Below, piece by piece: positions 36,074 to 45,339 of a stretch of DNA of 64,000 bases (its first letter is position 1; each line of letters opens with the position of its first letter). The translations under genes were made by a program, and so were the position numbers. The stretch lies in the NCBI RefSeq assembly GCF_029360585.1, contig NZ_JAQZSJ010000001.1, positions 1-64,000 of the forward strand, in the 5' to 3' direction. A model generated the notes under the pieces. That model was not told the origin of the DNA and ran no database searches. It saw only the letters and a list, made by a program, of their open reading frames with translations. This stretch comes from Cohnella caldifontis (GTDB taxonomy: Bacteria > Bacillota > Bacilli > Paenibacillales > Paenibacillaceae).

Positions 36074-37426
36074 TCATCGCGGCAGCTGGATCGATATCGT
36101 CGTCCCGCTGCCCGGCTTGCTGAACACCTCCACGCTGCCTTTATGTAAATCGATGATGCGCTTGGCGATCGACAGCCCGAGACCGCTGCCGCCCGTCCGC
36201 CGATGCCGGGCGGTGTCCACCCGGTAGAACCGTTCGAACAGATACGGGATTTCGCTTTCCGGAATGCCGATCCCGTAATCGGACACCTCCAGCTTGACGC
36301 TCGTTTTGTCCTGCCGGATGCGAACGTCGATCGGCTCCTTGCTGTACTTGATCGCATTGTCCAGCAAAATGAGCAGCAGTTGGCGGATTTTGTCCTTGTC
36401 GCCTTTCATCGGGATGGAAGATCCGGGCGCGTGCACCCGGATGTCGCGGGAGAACGTTTTGCCGAGCATCTGGGCAAGTTCGCGCACGACGCCCGCCACG
36501 TCGAACCGGGACACGATGACCCGGTCGTCTTGCTCCGCTTCCGCCAGCGCGAGCATCGATCGGATCAGTTTCTGCAGCCGTTCGGTTTCCGCGGAGATCG
36601 CCTCGATCGCCTCGTCGCGGATCGCCTCGTTGTCTCTTCCCCAGCGTTTGAGCATGTCGGCATAACTTCCGATTACGGTCAGCGGGGTTTTCAGCTCATG
36701 CGAAGCATCCGCGACGAACTGCTTCTGGTGCTCGATCGTCCGGTCCAGCCGGTCGATCATTTCGTTGAACGCCCGGACAAGCTGCTGCAGCTCGACGGAT
36801 TCCTCCCGTCCGCCCAGCTTGACCCGGTGCAGCTTGCCGCTTCGGTCGATTTCCCGCATCGTCTGCACCATCTGCGAGATCGGGCCGGTCATGCGGGACG
36901 TGAACCAGTAGGTTCCGAAAATCGCCACCACGATCGCGCCGGCGCTGGTGGCGACCAGCACGCTGAGCAGGATTTTCACGTAGCTGTCCAACACCGTGAG
37001 GCGTCTGGCGCCCTCCACCGAGCCGAAGTAATTCCCTTTCGCGTCGTACAAGGGAACGGTCAGAAATATGATCCGATTTCCGTCGGCCTGCAAGGATTCG
37101 GAAATCAGCGAGGACGTTCCGTCGATCGGCAAATTCATCAGTTTCTCGTCGGTCCCGATCTTGTTGACGATATGGCCTCCCGTCAGTACGACACGCAGCA
37201 TTTCGTTGGCGTTGTACAGGTCCGTGAGCAGCTTCGGATCGTCGTAACCCTGCATGTTTTGCTTGCGCAGCGTATCGGCCACCAACTCGGCTTTGTTGGC
37301 CAGCAGCTGCATTTCCCCGCGCGTCGCGACCCGGATGACGAAGAAATAAACGAAAATATTGTACAAGATCAAGATGAAAATCAACCAAAAAACGGTGAAT
37401 AACGTAAACCGCGACCTTAGCGTCAT
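36074..37426 (-). CDS. Two-component sensor histidine kinase
   Basis: The 450-residue product has two membrane segments (near 12-35 and 165-185) bounding an outer sensor domain of about 125 residues. HAMP and HisKA follow, with the phospho-acceptor His in ADASHELKTPL. The ATPase domain contains DNAIKYS, DYGIGIP, FERFYR and GGSGLGLSI. It overlaps the upstream response regulator by 4 bases (ATGA). The signal is not predictable. Confidence 0.95.
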   Translation of the reverse strand: MTLRSRFTLFTVFWLIFILILYNIFVYFFVIRVATRGEMQLLANKAELVADTLRKQNMQGYDDPKLLTDLYNANEMLRVVLTGGHIVNKIGTDEKLMNLPIDGTSSLISESLQADGNRIIFLTVPLYDAKGNYFGSVEGARRLTVLDSYVKILLSVLVATSAGAIVVAIFGTYWFTSRMTGPISQMVQTMREIDRSGKLHRVKLGGREESVELQQLVRAFNEMIDRLDRTIEHQKQFVADASHELKTPLTVIGSYADMLKRWGRDNEAIRDEAIEAISAETERLQKLIRSMLALAEAEQDDRVIVSRFDVAGVVRELAQMLGKTFSRDIRVHAPGSSIPMKGDKDKIRQLLLILLDNAIKYSKEPIDVRIRQDKTSVKLEVSDYGIGIPESEIPYLFERFYRVDTARHRRTGGSGLGLSIAKRIIDLHKGSVEVFSKPGSGTTISIQLPR

Positions 37427-38136
37427 GCGTCGGGCTCCCTCAGCATGTAACCTACGCCGCGTACGGTGTGCAGCAGCTTATGGCGGTAGCCCTTGTCCAT
37501 CTTTTGGCGGAGGTAACGGATGTAGACGTCGACGACGTTCGTGTCTCCGATGTATTCGTACCCCCATACGTCGGACAAGATTTCTTCCCGCGTTTTTTCC
37601 TCGTTTTTATGGCGGGCCAAGTATAACAGCAATTCGAACTCCCGCGGCGTGAGGTCGATGGAGTGATCCTTGCGGAACACTTTCCGCGTGATGAGCTCGA
37701 TCGTCAAATCGCCGATTTTCAGCACGTCCTCGCTTTCCCCTTCGCGGGAAGCCTTGAACATGCGCAGGACGTTCCGCACCCTCGCCAGCAGCTCTTCCAT
37801 GGCGAAAGGTTTGGTGACGTAATCGTTCGCGCCGTGCTCGAAGCCGCTCACTTTGTCCGGAACGGTATCCCTGGCGGTCAACAGGATGATCGGAATGGTC
37901 GAACCGCCTTGGCGCAGCCGGCGCAGCACTTCCACGCCGTTCAGCTCGGGAAGCATCACGTCGAGGAGCACCAGGTGCCAGTCGCCCGATTGGGCCATCT
38001 CCAGCCCTGTGCGGCCGTCCGCCGCCCTCCCTACGCCATAGCCTTCGTGTTCCAGCTCCAACTGCAGGATGCGCGCGATTCCGTCTTCGTCTTCGATGAT
38101 CAGGATATTGTCCTTGGCGTCTTTGGTGTCTTTCAT
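37423..38136 (-). CDS. OmpR-family response regulator
   Basis: ATG at 38136 gives 237 residues. The receiver has acidic IIEDEDG, the phospho-accepting Asp59 in LVLLDVMLP, and a conserved Lys in VTKPFAMEEL. The C-terminal winged helix has LTPREFELLLYLARHKN and VDVYIRYLRQKMD. It forms a pair with the following histidine kinase. The much longer open frame upstream runs through the chromate transporter gene and is rejected. Confidence 0.96.
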   Translation of the reverse strand: MKDTKDAKDNILIIEDEDGIARILQLELEHEGYGVGRAADGRTGLEMAQSGDWHLVLLDVMLPELNGVEVLRRLRQGGSTIPIILLTARDTVPDKVSGFEHGANDYVTKPFAMEELLARVRNVLRMFKASREGESEDVLKIGDLTIELITRKVFRKDHSIDLTPREFELLLYLARHKNEEKTREEILSDVWGYEYIGDTNVVDVYIRYLRQKMDKGYRHKLLHTVRGVGYMLREPDA

Positions 38137-38153
38137 CGCGAGAGTCCCCTTCC

Positions 38154-39389
38154 TTATCCATGGGTGAGCCATCCGGCCGCGGCGCAAGCGGCCGCGATCC
38201 AGAGCGGCGGAATTTTCCGGAACAGCAACGCCGCGAACGCGGCGGCGCAAACCGCGGCATCGGCGGGATCGTAAACGGCGGTCTTCCAAACGGGGTCGTA
38301 CAACGCCGCCAGCAACAGGCCGACGACCGAGGCGTTCACGCCGGCGAGTGCCGCCCGGGCCGAGACGTTCGCCCGCAGCCGCTCCCAGAACGGCATCGCT
38401 CCCGCCACCAGCAGAAAGGACGGGAGAAATATGGAGACGAGCATCGCCGCCGCCCTCAAGACGCCGTCCCAACCGTTCGAAGACGCCGCGCCGATATACG
38501 CGGAGAACGTGAACAACGGGCCGGGAACGGCTTGCGCGGCACCGTAGCCGGCCATGAACTGCTCTTCGCCGAGCAGACCGGAACGAACCGATTCCTGCTC
38601 GAGCATCGGCAGCACGACGTGGCCTCCCCCGAACACGAGAGCGCCCGCGCGGTAGCCGATGTCGGCGATCCGGGCGAATGCCGACCCCGTCTCCCGGGCG
38701 AGCCAGGGAAACAGGACGAGCAGCAAGGCGAATAGGATCAAGCATCCCCATGCGAAACGGCGGCTGAGGCCTGTTGGCGCGTGAGTCCCTTCCGCAGTCG
38801 GCGCGGATGGCATCCGTTTGCGCATGAAGATCCAGCCGGCGGCGCCGCAAGCCGCCAGCGGAACAAGCTGGCCGGCGATACCCGGAAACAGCAAGACGGA
38901 CACGGCGGTGATCAGCGCCATGCCGATGCGCATGAGATCCGGCGTCAGCGTCCGGCCCATGCTCCAGACCGCGTGGGCCACGACGGCGACGGCGGCCAGC
39001 TTCAAGCCGTGCAGGATGCCGGATGCCGAAGCGTCCAGCGCGTGGTAGCCGTATGCGAAAGCGGTCATGAGCAGCGCGGACGGAAGCGTAAACCCCGCCC
39101 AGGCCGCGATGGCGCCGGGAATCCCCGCTCTGCGCATGGCGATGGCCATGCCGAGCTGGCTGCTCGCCGGCCCGGGAAGAAACTGGCACATGGCGTTCAA
39201 GTCGGCGAAAGCCGCCTCGTCGAGCCATTGCTTGCGCCTGACGTACTCCTCCCGGAAATAGCCGATATGCGCGGCCGGTCCTCCGAAGGAGGCGAGGCCC
39301 AGCTTGAGGGCCGTTAAGCCCGTCTCCACCCAGCCCGGAACGGCGGCGATCGGCTTCGCTTGCGTCGGTTTCGAAGTTTCTGCGCTCAT
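38154..39389 (-). CDS. chrA: Chromate transporter, long two-domain ChrA
   Basis: ATG at 39389 (MSAETSKPTQ) gives 411 residues, the length of bidomain CHR proteins. The duplicated family signatures are seen as SFGGPAAHIGYFREEYV with FLPGPASSQLG in the first half, and VFGGGHVVLPMLEQE with AVPGPLFTFSAYIG in the second. About ten to twelve hydrophobic helices are expected. It exports chromate or a related anion. It sits 17 bases upstream of the response regulator, so that system may control it, or they may just share a transcript. Confidence 0.94.
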   Translation of the reverse strand: MSAETSKPTQAKPIAAVPGWVETGLTALKLGLASFGGPAAHIGYFREEYVRRKQWLDEAAFADLNAMCQFLPGPASSQLGMAIAMRRAGIPGAIAAWAGFTLPSALLMTAFAYGYHALDASASGILHGLKLAAVAVVAHAVWSMGRTLTPDLMRIGMALITAVSVLLFPGIAGQLVPLAACGAAGWIFMRKRMPSAPTAEGTHAPTGLSRRFAWGCLILFALLLVLFPWLARETGSAFARIADIGYRAGALVFGGGHVVLPMLEQESVRSGLLGEEQFMAGYGAAQAVPGPLFTFSAYIGAASSNGWDGVLRAAAMLVSIFLPSFLLVAGAMPFWERLRANVSARAALAGVNASVVGLLLAALYDPVWKTAVYDPADAAVCAAAFAALLFRKIPPLWIAAACAAAGWLTHG

Positions 39390-39430
39390 GGCTTCATTGT
39401 AACATGAGCGGGGCGAGTCTGAAAAATGCC

Positions 39431-41053
39431 TCAAATCAACCGTCCTGCCGCCGAAACCGGTCCCAGCGCGCCGGCCCACGACCGGAACGCCCGCCGGATC
39501 GTTTCGTCCCGCAGCCGATCGGCCGGAAACCCTTCGCCGCGCCATACCGCCCGGATGACGTCTTCCGCCGGCAGCAGCGGCAATTTCACGGCCGGAGCCG
39601 CCGGCAGGCAAGCCAGCCATTCTCCCCGGCCGGAGAACCGATGATCGCGGTTCGCGATCCAATGATGGCGCGTGCCGCAGGCTTCGGTCTGCCGGCGGAA
39701 ATCCGCCGCGGCCGCTTGGCGGCGATCGGACCATTTGGCGGGTTGGCAGTCCGCCACCCACCATACGCTCCGAATGCCGCAAACGGCCAACCGCTCCGTC
39801 ATCCCGGGGAGCTCCCATCGGCTGGACGCGTCGATCACGACGATCGGCGCGCCGAGGCGGCGAAGCCATGCCGCGAATCCGGGCATCGCGGGCATCGTTT
39901 CCGCCTCCGCTTCCAGCTTGGCCGGATAATAGCGGGCGCAACCTTCCTGCCAAGCCGGCACGGCGCCGCCTTGCCCGGAAGGATCGGCCCAGACCGCGAA
40001 CTTGGGCATGCTGCCCGAACCGTTCATCAGGCCGTGCAATTCCGGTTCGCCCGCCGGCCACTCCACGAGCGCGTGCGGGATGCGGCATGCGTTCAGATAT
40101 CGGGACAGCCCCATCGCCGCCAAGGTGGCTCCCGCTCCCGGATAAGCGGACATGACGGCCACGACCGTCACTCCCTCTTCCTGCAAGCCGGGCAACGGCG
40201 TTCCTTCCGCAATGCCGATACGCGGCGGGGCTGCCAACGTTCGTTCCGCCGTTTGCAGCCGCTCCAGAAGCGCAGCCGCGCTTTGCGGCCGATCCGCCGG
40301 ATGTTCCGCCAGCCCCCATTCGAGCAGCTCCCGAAAGTACGGCGGCACGTCGGGAGGCAACCGGTTCCCCCCGCCGGACGTCCGGCGGATGGCCGCTTGT
40401 CCCCCCGAGAGCAAGTAATACGCAAGCGCGCACAAGCTATAGAGGTCGGAACGGGCGTCCGTCTGCTCTCCTCCGAGCTGCTCCGGCGCGGCGAATGCGG
40501 GCGTTCCCAGCCGCTCGGTGTCCGCGGCGGCTTCCGGCCGGTAGGGCCGGGCGATGCCGAAGTCGACCAGCACCGCGCGGTCTTGCGGATCGACCAGCAC
40601 GTTGGACGGTTTCAAATCCCGGAACACGATCGGAGGCTGCCTGCCGTGCAAATACACGAGCAGCTCGCACAGCTGGCCGAAATACCTGCTGACCTTGGCG
40701 AACGGCATCCGATTCCCGTTCCGGGCGAACCGGTCGCCGAGCGACTCCCCGGCGATGTACTCCATGACGATAACGGCCCAGCCGTCCGGATCCGGAGGCA
40801 CGTAATCGACGATATCCGGAAGCTGGGGATGGTGCAGCTCCGAGAGCAGCCGGGCTTCCCGGAAAAACGCTTCCTCCTGGTCCCGCGGGGAAGCGGTCAC
40901 TTTCAGCGCCCGGCGCCTCCCTCCCAGCCGAACGTCTTCGGCCAGGTAGACGCGTCCCATCCCTCCTCTGCCGATCGGGGCGAGAACTCGGTATCGGCCG
41001 CCGTACAACGATCCGATTTCCAGCTCCGGCACTTCTCTGCTGCTGTCTCCCAT
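39431..41053 (-). CDS. Ser/Thr protein kinase with degenerate P-loop C-terminal domain
   Basis: ATG at 41053 follows AAAGGAGGTTCCCTCG and gives 540 residues. The Hanks-type kinase domain spans about residues 15-275: GRGGMGRVY, the invariant Lys in RALKV, FRDLKPSN replacing HRD, DFGIARP, and APEQLGG. The rest is not PASTA and has no transmembrane helix. AYPGAGATLAAMGLSRYL looks like the start of a ParA/MinD-type NTPase without the P-loop lysines, followed by VVIDASS. The C-terminal half may bind but not hydrolyse nucleotide. It is a cytoplasmic kinase with unknown substrate. Confidence 0.85.
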   Translation of the reverse strand: MGDSSREVPELEIGSLYGGRYRVLAPIGRGGMGRVYLAEDVRLGGRRRALKVTASPRDQEEAFFREARLLSELHHPQLPDIVDYVPPDPDGWAVIVMEYIAGESLGDRFARNGNRMPFAKVSRYFGQLCELLVYLHGRQPPIVFRDLKPSNVLVDPQDRAVLVDFGIARPYRPEAAADTERLGTPAFAAPEQLGGEQTDARSDLYSLCALAYYLLSGGQAAIRRTSGGGNRLPPDVPPYFRELLEWGLAEHPADRPQSAAALLERLQTAERTLAAPPRIGIAEGTPLPGLQEEGVTVVAVMSAYPGAGATLAAMGLSRYLNACRIPHALVEWPAGEPELHGLMNGSGSMPKFAVWADPSGQGGAVPAWQEGCARYYPAKLEAEAETMPAMPGFAAWLRRLGAPIVVIDASSRWELPGMTERLAVCGIRSVWWVADCQPAKWSDRRQAAAADFRRQTEACGTRHHWIANRDHRFSGRGEWLACLPAAPAVKLPLLPAEDVIRAVWRGEGFPADRLRDETIRRAFRSWAGALGPVSAAGRLI

Positions 41054-41104
41054 CGAGGGAACCTCCTTTGCTCTCCTTAATCGTTTCGAGCGGATCATTG
41101 CTTC

Positions 41105-42050
41105 GAATTACCTGAGAGTTGCTTGCCGTTGTGTAACTCTCTTCTCCAACGCCCCCGTATAACCCGCACACACCCGGGCGTTAAGAAACTTTCTTTCTTA
41201 TCGCCCCGGCATAACCCGCGAACAGCCAGCCGTTAAGAAACTTTCTTTCTTAACACCCCGAATAACCCGCGAACAGCAAGCTGTTAAGAAACTTTCTTTC
41301 TCAACTCCCCCGCGTAACCCGCCTACAGCCAGCCGTTAAGAAACTTTCTTTCTCAACTCCCCCGCATAACCCGCCCACAGCCAGCCGTAAAGAAACTTTC
41401 TTTCTCAACTCCCCCGCATAACCCGCCCACTGCCAGCCGTTAAGAAACTTTCTTTCTTATCGCCCCGGCATAACCCGCGAACAGCCAGCCGTTAAGAAAC
41501 TTTCTTTCTTAACACCCCGAATAACCCGCGAACAGCAAGCTGTTAAGAAACTTTCTTTCTCAACTCCCCCGCGTAACCCGCCTACAGCCAGCCGTTAAGA
41601 AACTTTCTTTCTCAACTCCCCCGCATAACCCGCCCACAGCCAGCCGTAAAGAAACTTTCTTTCTCAACTCCCCCGCATAACCCGCCCACTGCCAGCCGTT
41701 AAGAAACTTTCTTTCTTATCGCCCCGGCATAACCCGCGAACAGCCAGCCGTTAAGAAACTTTCTTTCTTAACACCCCGAATAACCCGCGAACAGCAAGCT
41801 GTTAAGAAACTTTCTTTCTCAACTCCCCCGCGTAACCCGCCTACAGCCAGCCGTTAAGAAACTTTCTTTCTCAACTCCCCCGCATAACCCGCCCACAGCC
41901 AGCCGTAAAGAAACTTTCTTTCTCAACTCCCCCGCATAACCCGCCCACTGCCAGCCGTTAAGAAACTTTCTTTCTTATCGCCCCGGCATAACCCGCGAAC
42001 AGCCAGCCGTTAAGAAACTTTCTTTCTTAACACCCCCGCATATTAACCAG
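41105..42050. repeat. Higher-order tandem repeat, 259-bp unit of five 51-52 bp monomers
   Basis: GTTAAGAAACTTTCTTTCT recurs about 17 times between 41180 and 42009 (once as GTAAAG). The spacing is 52, 51, 52, 52, 52 bp, adding to 259 bp. Five monomer types follow one another in fixed order and the whole 259-bp block repeats, apparently unchanged, more than three times. For example TTATCGCCCC occurs at 41198, 41457, 41716 and 41975. Each monomer carries AAGAAA-C-TTTCTT, and at two monomer types the dyad extends to GTTAAGAAA facing TTTCTTAAC. There is no coding frame. A degenerate copy is at the left edge. Confidence 0.92.
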
Positions 42051-42065
42051 TCACGGCTCCGTCAT

Positions 42066-42745
42066 CCGATTTTTCCGGGTAGCAAGGTAAAACCGTAGGC
42101 ATTCGGTTTGAGAACCCGATTTCATCGGTTTACAGCTAGCGATTGGTGCGTTGGAGGGACTGTATTCGGGTTTGATCGGGTTACAGCGTAATGCTCGCGG
42201 ATGTCCAGCCCTCTAGCCGGGTCTGATCCGGTTACGGCTCAGCGCTCGCGTACGTACGACCCTGCAACCGGATCTGATCAGGTTACAGCGTATTGCTCGC
42301 GGATGTCCGGCCCTCTACCCGGGTCTGATCCGGTTACGGCTCAGCGCTCGCGTACGTACGACCCTGCAACCGGATCTGATCAGGTTACAGCGTATTGCTC
42401 GCGGATGTCCGGCCCTCTACCCGGGTCTGATCCGGTTACGGCTCAGCGCTCGCGTACGTACGACCCTGCAACCGGATCTGATCAGGTTACAGCGTATTGC
42501 TCGCGGATGTCCGGCCCTCTACCCGGGTCTGATCCGGTTACGGCTCAGCGCTCGCGTACGTACGACCCTGCAACCGGATCTGATCAGGTTACAGCGTAAT
42601 GCTCGTGCGCGTCCGGCCCTCTACCCGGGTCTGTTCCGGTTACGGCTCAGCGCTCGCGCGCGTCCGACCCTGCAACCGGGTCTGATCCAGTTACGGCTCT
42701 GCACTCGCACGCTTCCCGCCCTCTAACCGGGTCTGTTCGGATAAC
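42066..42745. repeat. Tandem array of 51-bp monomers in 102-bp pairs
   Basis: Monomers begin at 42217 and every 51 bp through 42727, with divergent copies back to about 42066, giving about 13 in all. Two alternating types (CCGGGTCTGATCCGG and CCGGATCTGATCAGG) form a 102-bp unit that is near-identical for about four rounds. Each monomer has a dyad AACCGG facing CCGGTT around a GTCTGAT core. Because 51 is a multiple of three, an open frame runs through the array, but it has no ribosome binding site and is not taken as a gene. Confidence 0.92.
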
Positions 42746-42783
42746 GCATGCCCGGAACCCCGATAACCAAACCTTCAAAACGC

Positions 42784-42839
42784 AAAAAATCCCGCAACCG
42801 GCGAAGCCCCCTATTCCTGGGAGCCGGCCGGCGCGGGAT
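42784..42839 (-). terminator. Terminator of the nine-gene repair operon
   Basis: On the minus strand ATCCCGC and GCGGGAT close a long GC-rich stem-loop followed by six T, 24 bases past the methyltransferase stop. Confidence 0.75.
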
Positions 42840-42862
42840 GCTTTCCCGGGCCATGATGCGAT

Positions 42863-43888
42863 CTATGGTTTGCGTCTTACCCACATTGTAACTTCTTCGC
42901 GGTTATGAAACAACTGCTTGACCTTGCGGATATCGAACGCCTCCGCGTATTCCTCCGTCAGCTCGCGGAGCGTCTGCAGCGGCTTGCGGTACATCAGCTT
43001 CAGCGTGATGATGCCGGATCCGCCGGCCGACAGCGCGGAGGACAACCCGGACACGATGCGGCAAGTGCGGTGCGGATCCCAGCTCATGTCGCAGACGAGC
43101 AGATCGAACGAGCCCGGCGCGAACGAGACCTCCGCCGCGTTGCTGCGCAGATGATGCAGACGCGGATGTCCTGACAGCGACGGATCGAGCTCGGCCGGAT
43201 CGACCGCCGTCACTTTGAGCCCCCGGTCGAGCAGGACCGACGTCCATCCGCCCGGCGCGGCGCCCAAATCCAGCGCGTTCGTGAACCGGTCCAGCGGCAG
43301 CTTGAACGCCCGCTCCGCCTCCAGCAGCTTGAACGCCGCCCGCGACAGCAGCCCTTCCTCCCGGCGGAACCGAACGGCTCCCCCCGGCCAGTCCGACAGA
43401 TTGTCGCGGGGATCGGAACAGCCGAGCAGCAGCGACCCGGCCGCGGCATACACGGACACGATCAAGTCGGCCTCCTTCACGACCGGCTCCGCGCCCAGCT
43501 CCCGCAACACCGCCGCCGCGATGTCCCGCGCTTCCGCCGACGAGAACGGAAACGGGCTGTTCATCGCTTTGCGCACCTGAACGGCGACTTTGCGTCCGTG
43601 CACGCGGCCGTCCAGCGAACGAGCGTAGGCAGACAACGCGGCTTCGGCATCCTCCCGGCTGTCCGTCAGCGGCGTTTCGGTTTCGAGCGGGAACAAGTGG
43701 CGAAGAAACACGGGCTCGTCCCGCCGAAGCTCCTTCACCAATTCAACCGGCTCGCGGCTGCCGGATGTGAACCGGAACGTCTCCCCGGACGCGAGCCCGG
43801 AAATCTCGGTTCCCGGAATCCGCCGCCGAAGCTCTTCCATCGCATAGGGCGCGAATCCGGGATTCGCCGTGCCCACGTATGTAGCCAT
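42863..43888 (-). CDS. RlmM/FtsJ-type SAM-dependent methyltransferase
   Basis: ATG at 43888 (MATYVGTANPG) gives 341 residues. An N-terminal THUMP-like part of about 150 residues precedes the FtsJ Rossmann domain. The SAM motif LDLGAAPGGWT, CDMSWDP and an IITLKLMY Lys fit the K-D-K-E type 2-O-methyltransferases of rRNA. It is the last gene of a tightly packed minus-strand operon, 5 bases after the ABC ATPase. Confidence 0.88.
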   Translation of the reverse strand: MATYVGTANPGFAPYAMEELRRRIPGTEISGLASGETFRFTSGSREPVELVKELRRDEPVFLRHLFPLETETPLTDSREDAEAALSAYARSLDGRVHGRKVAVQVRKAMNSPFPFSSAEARDIAAAVLRELGAEPVVKEADLIVSVYAAAGSLLLGCSDPRDNLSDWPGGAVRFRREEGLLSRAAFKLLEAERAFKLPLDRFTNALDLGAAPGGWTSVLLDRGLKVTAVDPAELDPSLSGHPRLHHLRSNAAEVSFAPGSFDLLVCDMSWDPHRTCRIVSGLSSALSAGGSGIITLKLMYRKPLQTLRELTEEYAEAFDIRKVKQLFHNREEVTMWVRRKP

Positions 43889-43893
43889 CGTTT

Positions 43894-44667
43894 TTACTTC
43901 GCACCTCCGACCCGCAGCCAAGGGCGGTCGTCCACCCACTCCACCTGCAAAGGCAAATCGTAAGCTTCCTGCATGAACTCGGCCGTCAGCACGTCCCTTT
44001 TCGGTCCCTGCGCGGATATCCGGCCGTCCGTCATCAAGGCGGCGTGCGTGAATAACGGAACGATCTCTTCAATATGATGCGTCACATAAAGAATGGATAA
44101 TTCCTTCGAAGCGAAAGCGCCCAGCGTATCCAGGAATTTCTCCCGTTCGTAGTAATCGAGGCCGGCGCAAGGCTCGTCCAGGATGAGCAGCTCGGGGGAG
44201 GCCATCATCGTGCGGGCCAGCAGCGCTTTTTTGCGTTCGCCTTGGGACAACGTCCCGAAGGGTTGGTCGGCCATCTTCCGCATGCCCGCCCGTTCCAGCT
44301 CGCTCAGCGCCCGTTCCTTCACTTCCTCCGGCACCTCCTGATACAACCGAAGGTAAGCATAATAGCCGCCGGCGACGACCTCCCATACCGGATCGCGCAG
44401 CGTCAACTTCTCCACCAGATTCGAGCTGATATAGCCGATCTGTTTGCGGACCTCCCGCAAATCGACTTGTCCGTACCGATGCCCAAGGACATCGACGGTC
44501 CCCGTCGTGGGAAATTGATACCCCGTGACGATTTCCAACACCGACGTTTTCCCGCTGCCGTTGCGGCCTAGCAGCGCCCAATGCTCTCCGGATTTCACCT
44601 CCAGGTTCACTCCGCGTAGAATAGCGCGTTCACCGCGCTGCAAAGTCAATTGTCGCAAATGAATCAT
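43894..44667 (-). CDS. ABC ATPase (YlmA-like)
   Basis: ATG at 44667 overlaps the upstream stop (ATGA) and gives 257 residues. Walker A is GRNGSGKTS, the signature LSQGERKK, Walker B LLILDEPCAGLD and the H-loop YVTHHIEE. It has no membrane part, and no permease gene is near. It resembles Bacillus YlmA, whose role is not settled. Its setting between a thioredoxin-like protein and an RNA methyltransferase gives no substrate clue. Confidence 0.9.
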   Translation of the reverse strand: MIHLRQLTLQRGERAILRGVNLEVKSGEHWALLGRNGSGKTSVLEIVTGYQFPTTGTVDVLGHRYGQVDLREVRKQIGYISSNLVEKLTLRDPVWEVVAGGYYAYLRLYQEVPEEVKERALSELERAGMRKMADQPFGTLSQGERKKALLARTMMASPELLILDEPCAGLDYYEREKFLDTLGAFASKELSILYVTHHIEEIVPLFTHAALMTDGRISAQGPKRDVLTAEFMQEAYDLPLQVEWVDDRPWLRVGGAK

Positions 44668-44999
44668 ATCGGCTTGATCCTCCCTGTTCGATTCGCCGCT
44701 TCCAGCCGGTCCAGCACATCCTGCACGGAGCCGAAACGGTAAAACTTCGCGACCGATCCGTCCGCCCGCTTGATCAGCAGGCACGGTACGCTTTCGATGC
44801 GGAACGCTTGCGCCAAATCCGGCATGACGTTCAAATTCGCTTCCGCCATCGGCAGGTCCGGCAGCATGGCCGCCGCAACCTCCAGCATCCGGCGCGCCGC
44901 CTTGCAGGTCCCGCACAGGGGCGTATGCACGAACAGCGCCATCGGCCCTCTGGCCGCGGTCCATTCCCTTCTCCATTCCGACGGCGACCACTCACGCAT
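44664..44999 (-). CDS. Thioredoxin-like protein
   Basis: ATG at 44999 follows GGGGGCGGAACCGG and gives 111 residues. The active site reads TPLCGTCK (C-x2-C), with VPCLLIKRADG containing a cis-Pro-like turn. It is a short thioredoxin-fold oxidoreductase, perhaps the YtpP type. It overlaps the upstream gene by 8 bases and the downstream gene by 4, so translation is coupled. Confidence 0.88.
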   Translation of the reverse strand: MREWSPSEWRREWTAARGPMALFVHTPLCGTCKAARRMLEVAAAMLPDLPMAEANLNVMPDLAQAFRIESVPCLLIKRADGSVAKFYRFGSVQDVLDRLEAANRTGRIKPI

Positions 45000-45339
45000 C
45001 CGGTTCCGCCCCCGCCGCGGCGCGCTCAAGCACGTCCTCCGGCATCGGACCGTCGTGCACGACGACGCCGGCCGGCGCGGCTTCGCGCAGCGCGCGCGCC
45101 ATGGCCGCCCTCCCGGACATGCTGGAGGAATGGACGTAGATTTCCTCGGGATAATCGCCGCTCGCGATGATCCCCCGTACGACGGCCATGCCGTTCGGTT
45201 GGCCGTACCCGAGCTCGTAGTCGAGCGACAGCAGGCGGACGTCGCATTCCGCCAGCAGAAGCAGGCACTCCTCGGCCGTCCGGGCCGGCACGAAGCCGCG
45301 CGGACATGGCCGCAAGTCGTCCAAAAACACGTTGATCAA
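44992..45339 (-). CDS. cREC-type receiver-like protein
   Basis: TTG at 45339 overlaps the nfo stop (TTGA) and follows GGAGGCGGCGACGCC, giving 115 residues. It matches the cyclic-phosphate-processing receiver-like fold: INVFLDDLRPCPRGF at the N-terminus, LLSLDYELGYGQPNGM in the middle and IYVHSSSMSGRAAM after it. The acidic pair plus His suggests a metal-dependent phosphoesterase; the family is poorly studied. Being locked between nfo and a thioredoxin-like gene links it to nucleic-acid repair by context only. Confidence 0.75.
   Translation of the reverse strand: MINVFLDDLRPCPRGFVPARTAEECLLLLAECDVRLLSLDYELGYGQPNGMAVVRGIIASGDYPEEIYVHSSSMSGRAAMARALREAAPAGVVVHDGPMPEDVLERAAAGAEPDA

Noticed and set aside
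37423..39228. 601-codon extension of the response regulator
   Set aside because: The upstream part is antisense-like, in another frame of the chromate transporter; ATG at 38136 gives the normal OmpR length.
42201..42599. 132-codon open frame through the 51-bp array
   Set aside because: It stays open only because 51 is a multiple of three; no ribosome binding site and the product is a pure repeat.
41105..42745. CRISPR array
   Set aside because: Units are regularly spaced, but the inter-repeat parts are themselves repeated in fixed order, so there are no unique spacers, and no cas genes are nearby.
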